This document shows, in pieces, positions 34,475 to 46,197 of a stretch of 64,000 nt of DNA (its first letter is position 1; each line of letters opens with the position of its first letter). The notes under the pieces are model-generated. The model was not told where the DNA came from, made no database searches, and saw only the letters and a list, made by a program, of their open reading frames with translations. The stretch is taken from positions 11,787,001-11,851,000 of the forward strand of contig NC_092673.1 in NCBI RefSeq assembly GCF_964355755.1, written 5' to 3'. This DNA comes from Antedon mediterranea. Lineage: Eukaryota; Echinodermata; Crinoidea; Comatulida; Antedonidae. The position numbers and the translations under genes were made by a program.

Positions 34475-36537
34475 CATAGTTGCCATTTCTGGCATTATTA
34501 TGCTTTTTGGCATTATTTGGAGGCCCACGGCATCTGGCATAATGCCGCGGCATTATTTAGCCGTTTTTAGCATAATCTGGCATAATTTTGTGTTTTTTGA
34601 ACAACCAAAAAAATAATATACCACAGAACAAAAATAAAATATTTTGTTAATACATATCACCTTACACAATATCATATCGTAAAAAAACAGATCTGTTCGG
34701 GTTTTCCGTACAATAGTTCTTCCATCCTTTCGTTTCGGACTTCATCGACTCTTCGGATAGGAAGGCTGCTCGAAAACTACCGTGTGTGCGATATAGGCAG
34801 CACAACAAATCTAGCTATTGGCCAATTATTGTTGCTCTATTTCAGAGACCATGCGGGTTATTGGATCCCCAGATATAGAGACAATTGAACGAAAACATTA
34901 TGAAAGGGGTTTTGTTTTTTCAGTTCATAATTATAAGTGGCCACACCCCTACCACAACCCTTAAAATGGCAATTTCCGGTAACTAGAAGCTCTAATTTTA
35001 AAAAGAATTTCTTCTAGAGAATTTGTTTTCCATATTTCAAATTATGTTCCATTTGCATCGTCGTAGCAACCCTATATTTCAAAATGTTCTTCACCTCTCA
35101 GTGACCATGATGGGGCGAGGTCCTAGGGATTCTTATACATTTTTATTTAAAATTAAGTGCAATTTCCGGCCATCTAGCAGCTCTATTTTTCCAATTTGTT
35201 TTACCTCAGCCCCAACCATGGTGGGGCTGAGGTCCTGGAAACACTTAATATATATTTTTATTTCCTATTTTAAATTATAATTGGCACTTTCAAAACTATC
35301 ATGGGCTAAGATCCTGGAGGTACTAATAAATATATTTTTATTTCACATTTGAAATTAAGTGCCATTTCCGGCCATTGAGTGAGCAGCTCTATTTTTTTCA
35401 TATTTTCTTACCTCAGCCCCAACCATGGTGGGGTTGAGGTCCTGGAGACACAATTAATATATATTTTGATTTCCTATTTTAAATTATAATTGCCATTTTC
35501 GAACTATGGTGGGCTAAGATCATGGAGACACTAATAAATATATTTTGATTTCATATTTTAAATTAAGTGCCATTATATTTCCGGCCATCTAGCAGCTCTA
35601 TTTTTCCAATTTGTTTTACCTCAGCCCCAACCATGGTGGGGCTGAGGTCCTGGAAACACTTAATATATATTTTTATTTCCTATTTTAAATTATAATTGAC
35701 ACTTTCAAAACTATCATGGGCTAAGATCCTGGAGGTACTAATAAATATATTTTTATTTTATATTTGAAATTAAGTGCCATTTCCGACCATTGAGCAGCTC
35801 TATTTTTTTCATATTTTCTTACCTCAGCCCCAACCATGGTGGGGTTGAGGTCTTGGAGACACAATTAATATATATTTTGATTTCCTATTTTAAATTATAA
35901 TTGCCATTTTCGAACTATGGTGGGATAAGATCATGGAGACTCTAATAAATATATTTTTATTTCATATTTTAAATTAAGTGCCATTTCCGGCCATCGAGTA
36001 GGTATTTTTTTCCAAATTTTCTTATCAACCATGGTGGGGCTGAGGTCCTGGAGACACTCAAAATAATTTTTTTTATTTCCTATTTTAAATTATAATTGCT
36101 ATTTTCTAATTATGGTGGGCTAAGATCCTTTCATATTTGAAATTAAGTGCAAAGATCCCGGCCATCGAGCAGGTCTCATATTTCAGTTCAAAAATTATAA
36201 ATTTCCATGGCTGTGTAACAGGTTTTTTTTTTTTTGGGTGGGGGAGGGGGGTGGGGGTTGGTGTTGGTGTCATTTGCAATTACCATTTTCGCACCCCAGA
36301 TATTTAGAATTATTAGTTATTACTCACAAAACTAAAAATATAAATTTTGTACGACATGGGGATACAATTTTAGGCCCTATTTTGTGTCAGTTGGGGTTTT
36401 ACAAACGTTTATTAGACATAAAACCGTTGGTGGCGCTGTTTAGGGCCACATTTTGGGGATCTGGCATTATTTTTCCCAATCTGGCATTATTTGAGACAGG
36501 ATACGGCATAATTTAAATTTTATCGCTGGCAACGCTG
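34475..36537. mobile_element. Non-autonomous hAT-like element loaded with tandem repeats
   Basis: Flanked by the 8-bp direct repeat TATTCAAT (34467-34474 and 36538-36545). Ends are CATAGTTGCCA and, reversed, CAGCGTTGCCA, the hAT style. Both ends carry several CTGGCATTATT words; the middle (about 35090-36180) is a higher-order tandem array. No transposase. Confidence 0.82.
35090..36180 (+). repeat. Higher-order tandem repeat, 100/205/411 bp
   Basis: The block CCTCAGCCCCAACCATGG, continuing as a palindrome to GGGGCTGAGG, recurs at 35203, 35411, 35619, 35822 and (partly) about 36023, spaced 203-208 bp. Alternate units share variants (GGAAACACTTAAT against GGAGACACAATTAAT), giving a roughly 411-bp dimer. 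Within each unit a second half (GCTAAGATC..TGGAG) is a diverged version, so the base period is about 100 bp. Confidence 0.85.
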
Positions 36538-37135
36538 TATTCAATTTACAGTAATAATAATAATTTTATCGAAACTACACATACACGGCGTTCTATTCTA
36601 TATACAGATAGACATTCAACAGATACAAATAAATCAAAATAAACAGATACAAGTCAACCGCCGACTCGATCGCTGTCGTGTCGTACGTTACTTATATGCG
36701 TCACACTATATGCAATATACAATGAATTAAAAAGAAAAGAATTTAAGTAGAGTACAGTAAAAACCATAGAGTATAATTACTCCATGGTTATTAAATAACT
36801 GAAAAATATTGTACCAAAATTTAAGAATAGAAATATTAAAAACTCAAAATAAAAAGATGTCAGTATAAAAAAAACTGTCCGCAACAGAACATTACATTAC
36901 ATGCTAGTATCTGCGAGTTGTATAAGATTGTTTTGTATAAGATTTGTTTTATATTTTTCATGACCTTGTTATATAGGTATACTTTAAAATTTGTCAAGAC
37001 ACAATATAATTATAATAGAACATTTATTACTGAGGGGAAGACGTGTATCCGTCCCCAGAACATATAACATTTTTTCGTCATTGTTTCTGGTACAGAATAT
37101 TTCCCAAACATCTAACTCGTTATGATATGGGTAAC

Positions 37136-37694
37136 GAGACGATTCGGCCCTGAGACGATTCGGCCCGGGACGATTCGGCCCTGGGACGATTCGGCCCGGG
37201 ACTATTCGGCCCGGGACGATTCGGCCCTGAGACGATTCGGCACACTTAAATTTATCGGCTTTGATATGCATTTTATTAGCACAAAATAAGCTTTTTCCCC
37301 AAACGTTATTTCCAGAGAGACTATATGGGGTAGTACTACTAGGGATAAAGATGCAATAAAACAAACATTTTGAAAAAATTGTCGAAAATGATCAATTTTT
37401 AGTCAAGCGAACGATGTAAACAAGTTACGCCCTCTGTTGGCCGCTTGGCGAATGCACGAAATAAACAAGGTTTTCGAAGTAATAAATTGAATATAAAATT
37501 ACGTTTTTTTAGTAATTTATTATATATATTATATCAAAATTGTCAATATCAATAAAATACGGATTGTTAAACACCTTTAAAAACTTGATAAATACCCAAA
37601 AAAATGAATATGAATTTGGTCTAAAGTGAGACGTTTCGGCCCAAAAGTGGCCCGAATCGTCCCGGGCCGAATCGTCTCAGGGCCGAATCGTCTC
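37136..37694. mobile_element. Element bounded by inverted GACGATTCGGCCC arrays
   Basis: Left: seven units of about 15 bp (GACGATTCGGCCCGG type) at 37136-37241. Right: the same motif inverted at 37647-37694. The first 45 bp of both ends match (GAGACGATTCGGCCCTGAGA). Interior about 400 bp AT-rich with no gene. Confidence 0.75.
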
Positions 37695-37701
37695 TGAACC
37701 C

Positions 37702-37741
37702 TGATAAATGTATATTTAGCTGATAAATGTATATTTAGCTG
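37702..37741 (+). repeat. Two-unit 20-bp tandem repeat
   Basis: TGATAAATGTATATTTAGC occurs twice in a row, beginning at 37702. Confidence 0.85.
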
Positions 37742-37914
37742 TTATTCTCAATGCATCACAACAAAAGTACTTTCTAAGCTGTAAGGATCTTTGATCACAA
37801 ACTAATATAGTAAAGCCGAAGGCTAGACAGTGGGACAGCCAGTCGACAAATTGTGTCAAATTTCGACTCGGAGAGGGCGCCCTACTTTTCTAATTTAGTT
37901 CAAAATTAAGGTGT

Positions 37915-38530
37915 CTTTGTTTTTTTGGCCACTCACTCACTTCTCCCTTGCCATCTTAACGACCTTTTCGCTCCTAATAATACCGTTCATAAATATTACA
38001 CTAGAACAAGAAATAACATATATATCCCTAACCATAACACCAATTATTTTCAACATAGCATTAGATATTCTGGACCTCTATTGTTTAACAATTTACCCCC
38101 CTCAATTTCCTGTGCTGCTAACCGCTATTCATTCAATAATAACATTAAAAATTACCCTTTGTCTCATTACTGATCGATCTGTTTGATATGGTCGTTGTTT
38201 CCATGTTCCGTGACTTGCTATCTTTATTATTCATTTGTCATCATATTCGCTATATGCCATGCAGCTGTACTTTTTTCTGTTCTTTTTTTATTTTTTATTC
38301 CAACTTTTATCTACTGGTTTTATATATATTTTGTATTTCTTTATTGTTTAATTAATTTATTTTCTTTATTTATATTTTTTTCTTCTGTTAATTTAAATAT
38401 GTAAAGGCAATCCCGTCACAAGATTGTAATCTTTTTGGGATTTGCCTTCGTCCATTTTCTTGTTTTATCACTTGCCATTTTGTTTTTGTCTTTTGGACGT
38501 GAATAAATGTTCCTTGAATTGAATTGAATT
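37915..38530 (+). mobile_element. LINE 3' fragment (CR1/Jockey-like) with tail
   Basis: Translation includes THSLLPCHLNDLF and FQHSIRYSGPLLFNNLPPSI, the conserved C-terminal block of many LINE ORF2 proteins. It is followed by a GC-rich hairpin (GGCAATCCC..GGGATTTGCC) and a TTGAATTGAATTGAATTG tail. 5' truncated. Confidence 0.82.
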
Positions 38531-39102
38531 GGCAATATTCTGCCATAAAAACCAGGAAGACCCCTTTTCAGTAGTTAGGTAGTTAACCTAATGTAATAAC
38601 ATATCTGATGACTCCCTAGAAGGTGAAAAAAGATGGTGGATATATGGTGGATAATTTTTGCTATAGCATGAAAATAAAAATATGAAGTTGAATAAAAATA
38701 CCAGAAATGTAAAATTCAAGTTATATTACATATACTTAGTCATCTGATAATATTTTTTACCACACCGTTTAGTTTTCATAGCTTTTTAAAATGCCTCTCT
38801 ATTTACAAAATTTGTGTACAAAACGAATAGAGATTTTACTGTGTAATTTGAACTACCCCCTCCCCCCCACCCCCTCCCATACAATTTACAAAACACACAC
38901 AAAAAGTTAAGAGGCTAAAAATTGTTAAAATTAGATAAATATTATTATTATTTAATTATATTATATGATTTATTATTATATTGCACATTAACGATGATTT
39001 AAAGTTTATATAAAAGCATTAAAAATACATGCGTGAGCTATAAAAATAAACAAAAGCGGTTACGCTTTATCTTTGTACTCTGGAGTTATATAAGTGTATA
39101 GC

Positions 39103-41190
39103 ATTTATTTATTTATTTATTTATTTCGTTTTCTTTTAGTAGGGTAGCCCTCTCAGTAATAAAATAAAACTGCTCTTCCGAGGGGCCCTACGGCACATTT
39201 AAACAAAATTTGAAAACAACTTAAACTAAACTTAAACTAAAACTTAAACTAAAACTAAACTTCAATGCATGTTCTCATTATTATTATACTTTTATACCAT
39301 ATTTAAATATATTTCACTGGAACCATCCTAGACCACCGGCAACAATAAATGAATCTTAACAAGTGATTTAAAACGGTTATAATTGTTTTGTTTTCTTAAT
39401 TCATAAGGTAGGCCATTCCAGAGTGAACTTCCATAATAAACAAAACTACGTTTGTATATTTCGAGGTTACATCTGGGCAAATACAACAGATTATTTTCAT
39501 AGTTTCTGGTTTGAATATTGTGTACACTACTAATATATTGCAAAACATCACATAAGTATGAAGGTACAGATTCTTGTAAACATCTAAATATTGTACAAAT
39601 TGTATGATATTCAATTCTTGTCTTAATTGTTAGCCAACCTAAATCATAATGCATTTGTCTAACAGGAGTTCGAATATCAGCACCTAGTATTAATCGTGCA
39701 GCTCTATTTTGTACCCTTTGCAATTTTAAAATATGGGCGTTTGAACCAGTACCCCAGACTGTTGAACAATAGTCAATATGTGATAAAAATAGAGCATTGT
39801 ATAATCTTTTAATAATTTTAGGAGATGTAAAACTTTTCAATCTATAAAATAGATGTAGAATTTTTGATAGTTTTGCACATATAGAATCAATATGTACTTT
39901 CCATGAGAGTTGTTCATCAAATGTAAGTCCCAAATATTTAAACGTTTCAACTTTCTCAATCGGAATGTTATCAAAAATTACTGTTTCATCTGTTGTTTTA
40001 TTAACACGTGCATGAGTACCAAAAAGCATGTATTTGGTTTTATCAATGTTTAGAGTTAATTTATGTTTATCTAACCATTGTTTTACATTTTCCAACTGTT
40101 CAGTTAAAACTGTTGTAAGCTCTTCATTTGATTTACATGCATAAAAAAGCGCAGTGTCGTCTGCATAGAGGACTGTTTTACAAATCCCATCAACACTATC
40201 ATGTAAGTCATTTATGTATAAAATAAACAACAAAGGGCCAAGAATTGAGCCTTGTGGTACCCCATAGTTGACATTTAAAATTTCAGATTTTTTTCCATTA
40301 AAATTAACAAATTGTTTGCGATTTTTTAAATAATTACTGAACCATGCAAGCTCAGTGTTTATCATTCCAAAGGTGCATAATTTACGTAATAAAATATCGT
40401 GGTCTACCGTATCAAACGCCTTTTTTAGGTCAAGAAAAATTGCTCCAGTTACCAAGCCATTATCAATATTTTTATATATATAATTGCATACATCTATCAG
40501 TGTAGTAGAAGTTGAATGTAACGACCTAAAACCAGATTGATTTTTACATAATAAATTAAACTCATTTATATGATTCATAACTTGATTATGGATGCATCTT
40601 TCAAAAACTTTCATAACAATAGGTATAACAGATATTGGACGGTAGTTGTTAAGTTCATGTTTACATCCTCCTTTATAAAGCGGAGTAACCTTAGCACATT
40701 TCCATTCACTTGGAATAACACCAGATCTTAATGACCAGTTAAACAAAAAGGCAAGACTTTGAGAAATTTGTGAAGATGCAATTTTAAGTAACCTAGCGGA
40801 AATCCCATCAATTCCAGTAGCTTTTCCAATTTCTAACTTTTCCAACAAAGCTTCAATTTCATTTCCATTAATATCTTTAAAGTTGAAACGTTGTTGAAAT
40901 TGTGATAACGATTCAACGGTAATATCGTTTTGGTTGTCATTAAAATGGGATGCAAGTTCATTAGAAATTGAACAAAAATATTTATTAAAATGATTAGCAA
41001 TATCAGTTGGATTGTTTATTTCATTACCGTTTACATTGAGAGTTGTTTTAGTTTGTTTCTTTTTATTGGGTAAAAAGTCTTTCATGGTTTTCCATAATGT
41101 TTTAGTGTCATTAACATTATCCTTTAATTTATTATTAAAGTTTAGGTACAAACGAGCACCTAAACCGTTTTGTTTTGGTATTAAGTGCAC
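39103..41190 (-). mobile_element. 5'-truncated LINE nested in another LINE
   Basis: Flanked by a 7-bp direct repeat GTATAGC (39096-39102 and 41191-41197) and ending in an (AAAT)n tail at 39103. Encodes a nearly intact reverse transcriptase: PLYKGGCKHELNNYRPISVI, FLDLKKAFDTVDHDILLRKL, GVPQGSILGPLLFILYINDL, VLYADDTALF (catalytic Asp pair intact) and the C-terminal block YGSSLWNGLPYELR. Endonuclease missing. L2/CR1-like by eye. Confidence 0.9.
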
Positions 41191-42090
41191 GTATAGCCTA
41201 ATTATGCCAGAATTCATGAGGGCAAATTGTTTGTGAAGAGGATGTGTTTCATCATCAATGATACTTTTTACTTTTTTTAACACATTTTCTTTATACAAGG
41301 ATTCAACATCAGGTAAGTGCTCTCCTAGTCTAATTGCTCTATTTCCTATTCGATTAAGTTTAATTTTATCTTTTTGCATTGTATTACCATAAAAACAAAC
41401 ATTACAAAAAAGTATTACACTGAGAATTACAGAGTTATAAAACAATTTAAGTATAGTTTTGTCAATTTTTTGGTACTTCATTTTTCTTAATATAAACATC
41501 CTTTGGTTGGCTTTGCATGTGGCTTTATTTACATTATTTATCCAATTTAGCTTATTGTCAATTATACAACCCAGATATTTGTACTCATTTACTACTTCAA
41601 TCTCATTTTCATTTATAATCAGAAGTTCTAAGGGTTCTTTAATTTTCCTAAAATCAATTTGCATTTCTTTTGTTTTCTTTATGTTTAGTTTCAGGTTGTT
41701 ATTGCAGCACCAGTGATAAAAATCACATCCTAGTTGTCTATAGCTTGTTTCATCATTGCCAGTAATGTATCCAGTGATGACTGTGTCATCTGCATGTTTT
41801 ACTATACAACATTCATTTGAATTGGCTCTGAAACTGCTGGTGAACAGTGAAAACAACATTGGGGAGATAACAGACCCTTGTGGCGTGCCAATGCTAACAG
41901 TTCTTTTATCAGATAAAATACCGTTTAGTTTAACATACTGGAACCTTTTTGTTAAGAAATTATATATCCATGAAGTCAATGTGTCGTTTACGTTCATTTC
42001 TTTAAGTTTGCGTACTAATGAACCAGGTTCAACGGTATTAAAAGCACTAGAAAAATCTATATACAAACATCTTACATATGCTTTAGGCAC
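39328..42090 (-). CDS. Chimeric 920-codon ORF: two fused LINE reverse transcriptases
   Basis: One open frame runs from an older LINE into the nested one. Residues about 1-300 are the second half of the first reverse transcriptase (CLYIDFSSAFNTV, GTPQGSVISPMLFSLF, HADDTVITG with the usual first aromatic changed to His). The junction lies at 41190, and about 620 residues then come from the inserted LINE with YADDTALF. The inserted piece happens to be in frame. Whether any protein is made is unknown; there is no start region or promoter of its own. Confidence 0.85.
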   Translation of the reverse strand: MPKAYVRCLYIDFSSAFNTVEPGSLVRKLKEMNVNDTLTSWIYNFLTKRFQYVKLNGILSDKRTVSIGTPQGSVISPMLFSLFTSSFRANSNECCIVKHADDTVITGYITGNDETSYRQLGCDFYHWCCNNNLKLNIKKTKEMQIDFRKIKEPLELLIINENEIEVVNEYKYLGCIIDNKLNWINNVNKATCKANQRMFILRKMKYQKIDKTILKLFYNSVILSVILFCNVCFYGNTMQKDKIKLNRIGNRAIRLGEHLPDVESLYKENVLKKVKSIIDDETHPLHKQFALMNSGIIRLYVHLIPKQNGLGARLYLNFNNKLKDNVNDTKTLWKTMKDFLPNKKKQTKTTLNVNGNEINNPTDIANHFNKYFCSISNELASHFNDNQNDITVESLSQFQQRFNFKDINGNEIEALLEKLEIGKATGIDGISARLLKIASSQISQSLAFLFNWSLRSGVIPSEWKCAKVTPLYKGGCKHELNNYRPISVIPIVMKVFERCIHNQVMNHINEFNLLCKNQSGFRSLHSTSTTLIDVCNYIYKNIDNGLVTGAIFLDLKKAFDTVDHDILLRKLCTFGMINTELAWFSNYLKNRKQFVNFNGKKSEILNVNYGVPQGSILGPLLFILYINDLHDSVDGICKTVLYADDTALFYACKSNEELTTVLTEQLENVKQWLDKHKLTLNIDKTKYMLFGTHARVNKTTDETVIFDNIPIEKVETFKYLGLTFDEQLSWKVHIDSICAKLSKILHLFYRLKSFTSPKIIKRLYNALFLSHIDYCSTVWGTGSNAHILKLQRVQNRAARLILGADIRTPVRQMHYDLGWLTIKTRIEYHTICTIFRCLQESVPSYLCDVLQYISSVHNIQTRNYENNLLYLPRCNLEIYKRSFVYYGSSLWNGLPYELRKQNNYNRFKSLVKIHLLLPVV

Positions 42091-44285
42091 ATCTAAATGT
42101 TGGTAAATATTGTGTGTAAGTGGAAGAGCACAGCATCTTCAACACTTCTATTACTCTGATAGGCAAATTGGAGAGGATCGAGAAAAAATTTGGTCTGATC
42201 AAGCAACTGCCTGAGTACAATCTTTTCTAGGCACTTACCAACATTGGATGTGATAGCTATTGGCCTTTAGTCATTAAGTTCCTTGGGATTTTTTATCTTA
42301 GGAATTGGTGAGATACAGGCCGTTTTCCATTGATTGGGCACTGTACCACTTGCTAAACTCTCATTAAAAAGTTTGGTATATATCGGTGCCAACTCTTGGT
42401 TGCATTATTTAATAACACGATTTCCAATTCCACCATCAGAGCCAGTACTTTTACCAGGCTTTACTTTGGCGAATACATTACGCACATCAACTACATTTAT
42501 GACTGCATTGTTTACTAAGGAAGTCTCATTTTCGCGGATTACTGTGTCTTCATTTTCATTTTTGGTAACTAATATCTTGGATTCAAAACGACAGAAAAAG
42601 TTGTTTAAGTCATTAGCGAAGTTCTCACTTCCATGTACACGCAATATGGTTTCTTTGTAGCCGGTTAGTGTTTTATTTGCTTTCCATGCTGCTTTAGGAT
42701 TTTTGTCTTTAAATTTATTTTCTAGTGTTTTTTTGTATTTCAGTTTGCTATTTTTAGTCGCGTAGAAGCGACTCTATAGTTCACTATGTCGGTCGGTCGG
42801 TCTGTCTGTCTGTCTGTCTGTCGGTCTGTCTGTCGGTCTGTCTGTCTGTCTGTCGGTCCGGTATCACTATGCGTTTTATCGCTTTCTGACCTTATCTTGA
42901 TATCAGTTTAATCTAGCTAGGTCAATTTTTCACAGTATATTCCTTATGGCCAGGAATCAATGTGGTTATGTTTTCACGGTGCGCAATAAAAAATGACGCG
43001 GTCTACGCACGATTTAACGAAATCACGTTTGTAATCATATCTTCACAACCATAAATCACAATTAAATAAAATTTGGTACTCATAAATTTCAGGGCATAAA
43101 TCATCATATGGCAATACAATTACGTGCGTAGCGCATGTAACGCATGCGTACGCGCGCTTAACATTTTCAAAATTTATTTTCGATGAAATAAGAGTACATT
43201 TCAGGCAATTTTAAGCGTTTACAAAATTGCCATGAGTGCGCATATTTTTGCGCGCGCACTGCGCGTTAAATGTTATTGCGCACTCTTTTTGCCCGATTTC
43301 TGTTTTCTTGACTTACTTTTCAACTCGAAATTACGTTATACGAGCACGTCGAAAGTGACAGGCTACGCACGTGTAAATTAAAAAAAAATAAATGTTTTTA
43401 AACATTTCAACATTTTTAAACATGTTCAGTAATTTCGGTCAGTATAGTTCACTATGTCGGTCGGTCGGTCTCTCTGTCTGTCTGTCTGTCTGTCGGTCTG
43501 TCGGTCTGTCTGTCGGTCCGGTATCACTATGCATTGTAGCACGCGACTTAATGGCTGTTGGCCTTGTTTATACACTTGTTTATTTCCTTTTGAATTTCTT
43601 TGACTTTAGGAGTATCTTTTCCTCTATGCGCTATACGCTTATCTTGTAACAGTTTCCTTAGTTGGTTAGAGATCCATGGTTTTTCATTTGCATACATCTT
43701 TTTTGTTACTTTGGGTATAACCATATCAACACAAAAGGATATGTATGCTGAGATTGTAGATACACTTACATCAAGAGTATCATCATCATCGAGCATAATA
43801 TCCCAATCAGTACATGCTAGACAGCCACGCAACTTTTCAACCACCTCTGTACTCCACAAATGCTGTTGTATAACTACTGGTTTTGACTGTTTTAATTTTT
43901 TTTGGCATAATATGTATTGTTATGATCAGAATTTCCAAGTTTTGAACAGATTTTGCTTGTGTATGCATTTTTCACATTGCAGTAGCATAAGTCCAGTGTA
44001 GCACTGCCTCTTGTTTCTACAGAGATTGCTTGTTCATAAGTAGGTAGCATATCCTTCAAAGTGCATTTGTTGAAGTCTCCTAGAATTATTTGTGGAGCTC
44101 ACTCGCATTATCAATATTTGCATTTGGGTGTATGTAGCACACGGTAAGGAAAATTTGAGAAAATTCTCGTGGTAGATAGAAGGGTCTTGCACTTATGGTC
44201 AGTAATTCTATATCCAGCGTACAGAGTTGTTCACGTATCCTCCAGTTACTACACTATGCTTTATTTATATAAAAACATACTCCTC
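41191..44285 (-). mobile_element. Older LINE, broken, host of two insertions
   Basis: From the right: endonuclease C-terminus with the motif LGNSDHN (about 43920), linker (MWSTEVVEKLRGC to INKCINKANSH, 43548-43859), an insertion at 42757-43547, linker resumes (KYKKTLENKFKDKNPKAAWK), reverse transcriptase start with FAYQSNRSVEDAV (about 42160, containing a frameshift), then the second half in the frame from 42090. Its last codons resume left of the nested LINE at 39095 (TYITPEYKDKA, stop). Rex1/CR1-like by wording; clade not certain. Confidence 0.82.
42757..43547. mobile_element. TIR element with GTCGCGT ends, carrying two GTCT/GTCG arrays
   Basis: Splits the older LINE. TTA occurs at both edges (42754-42756 and 43548-43550) and the ends are GTCGCGTAGAAGC and, reversed, GTCGCGTGCTACA. 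Two direct copies of a 90-bp block, from TATAGTTCACTATGTCGGTC through (GTCT/GTCG)n to GGTCCGGTATCACTATGC, lie at 42776-42871 and 43442-43532. The 3-bp TTA site would suit PIF/Harbinger; tentative. Confidence 0.6.
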
Positions 44286-44289
44286 CTCC

Positions 44290-44660
44290 TCGTTTTTTCC
44301 CGACTCTACAGATAGAGTGTGAGAGTTCGGGTTCAGGGGATAGTGGGGATTTTTCTTAGGCTAGGGGTAGTGGGCTATCAAATTGACCAGAATTGTGGTT
44401 GGAAAATGTTAAAGTATTTTAATTTTATCCCCCTGGGAAGGGGCTGGGAGAAACTTGGGAATGTTTTAAACTGCCCACTGAGGACTTATGGGTTTGGAGT
44501 AGCGAAATTTGTGAATAACACCTCTAGGTGGCCGGAAATGACACTCTCTATCGGGCTACAGTATAGTAAACAGCAGTTATCCCGCATACGCGACTAAGGA
44601 TAACCTTTTTTGCGTTCAATGCGAACGTCAGAGAAAGTCCCCGACGAATGTAATGCCGGT
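44290..44660 (+). repeat. Repeat at the 5' edge of the older LINE; part matches 24290-24600
   Basis: No coding signal. The right 160 bp are the inverse of the 24.3-24.6 kb repeat. TACGCGACTAA near 44587 resembles the ends of the 42757 element. Confidence 0.55.
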
Positions 44661-45694
44661 AATGTAATCAATTAATACACATTTATTACTAAACCTATTA
44701 TCAAATTAATAATTTTTAGATTAGACAAAAAATGTGAAGCTGCTGCTATAAATATTGAGCAAAACGTTGAATTGTATTATTTTTAAATAAATGCTAAATA
44801 AGTCAGTAAAACAACAATTTCCAAAATTCATTTTCATTTATCCACTATACTACTGTATACTGTACCGGTACAGCAGTGTTGCTTAATCCACACTCCAGAA
44901 AAGAAAATAATATGATCGAAATTTGCAGAAAGAAGCAATTAAACACTGTTATTTCAAAGTTTGGAACATCCGTAATTACTTCAGAAATTCGGCCCAATAT
45001 TACAGACGTATAGGAAATGAAGATAAATAGGGTAACTACGGAAATACTTAAATGATGGGGAATCCCCGGCAAAATGCAATAATTACGGACAAATCAACGA
45101 CTCATATGACGGGGTTTTCCACGTACTGTATATTCTCATGACGCACACAAGCAATCCAAACATTCAGAAATTCATTCTGAGCATGTTAAGCAAAAAAATT
45201 GTGCAAGGTTAATTTTACGCTGCAGCCAGTCAATTTACATATTATAGACTCTTCCAACCTTAGACTTCTATAACGTTAATGGTTAATATATATAATAAAA
45301 TGGGATCTAAACTTAGTTGCAGAAAAAAACCATTTAGTATGAAATTAAGGGTGTTGCCCAAGCAACTGGGGCAACACCCCTGCGTCCGCCCCTGGCTGCT
45401 AACATAATTTGTACTGTAACCGTCTTAAACACATCACCCAGTAACTGGGATTGGAGGGGGAGGAGGAGGAGCGAAAATACTGGCGTAATAAAGTAGCCTA
45501 TATGATTGGAATTGTACTAGGAAAAGTTACTACATTTGAACTGTCCAGGGGAGGAGTTAAGGTTTGTTGATTGTGGCTGTTGGGATAGTGAGTGAAGAAA
45601 GAAGGCTGGTGGACCGCAGTATGATAAATCATACTTATCAGCCAATATGACAACTATTCATTTACACAGTTACAACGTAGTTAAACCATTATTA

Positions 45695-46090
45695 GGGTCT
45701 TTATATGCTTTTACAAGAAGTATATTATATTAAAAATATCTTATTTCTTCGTAATGGCTGGTGTTATAGGTTTAGTTCATTTTTGTGTTTTTTTTAAAAT
45801 TCACAACATATATTCACTCTAACACAACATTTTGTCAAAAAAATGGCTGCAACTACCATTTCTGGAATTTTGACCTTTGATCTTGTCTTCTTATCTGTAA
45901 CTAATAATCTTGGAGACAATCAAATAAATGCAAATTGCTTTATATTTGATCCTATGAACTTGTTTGTACTAAAGTGAAAAGAATTATTTTATTGATCTTT
46001 GACCTGACCTTCTATCTCCATAACTACTGGTCATGAGACATTTATTTGACCTTAAATTGTTCAAAACAGAATTTTCAGTAGATTACAAAT
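45695..46090 (+). repeat. Diverged copy of the 24779-25343 family
   Basis: Shares CTTCGTAATGGCTGGTGTTA, TTCACAACATATAT, CAACATTTTGTC and AAATGGCTGCAA in order, with more changes than the 24.8-kb copy. Confidence 0.7.
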
Positions 46091-46197
46091 ATGGAAGGTA
46101 ATTGATCATGACAGAAAGCGTTTCGAGATATAAGGGGTCAAAGTTAAAAATTGACATATTATATAATAATTATTATATACAGTATATGTATTATAAT

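Noticed and set aside
34416-34616. 66-codon plus-strand frame near the hAT-like left end
   Set aside because: It crosses the target duplication and the transposon edge, so it cannot be an old gene.
35090-36180. CRISPR array
   Set aside because: The units are contiguous 205-bp tandem repeats without unique spacers, in a eukaryotic hAT-like element.
36984-37364. Minus-strand frame with repeated GRIVPG units, like a repeat protein
   Set aside because: The repeat is the translation of the GACGATTCGGCCC minisatellite; it has no splice or homology support.
41012-42106. Several plus-strand frames of 74-116 codons
   Set aside because: Antisense shadows of the LINE reverse transcriptase frame.
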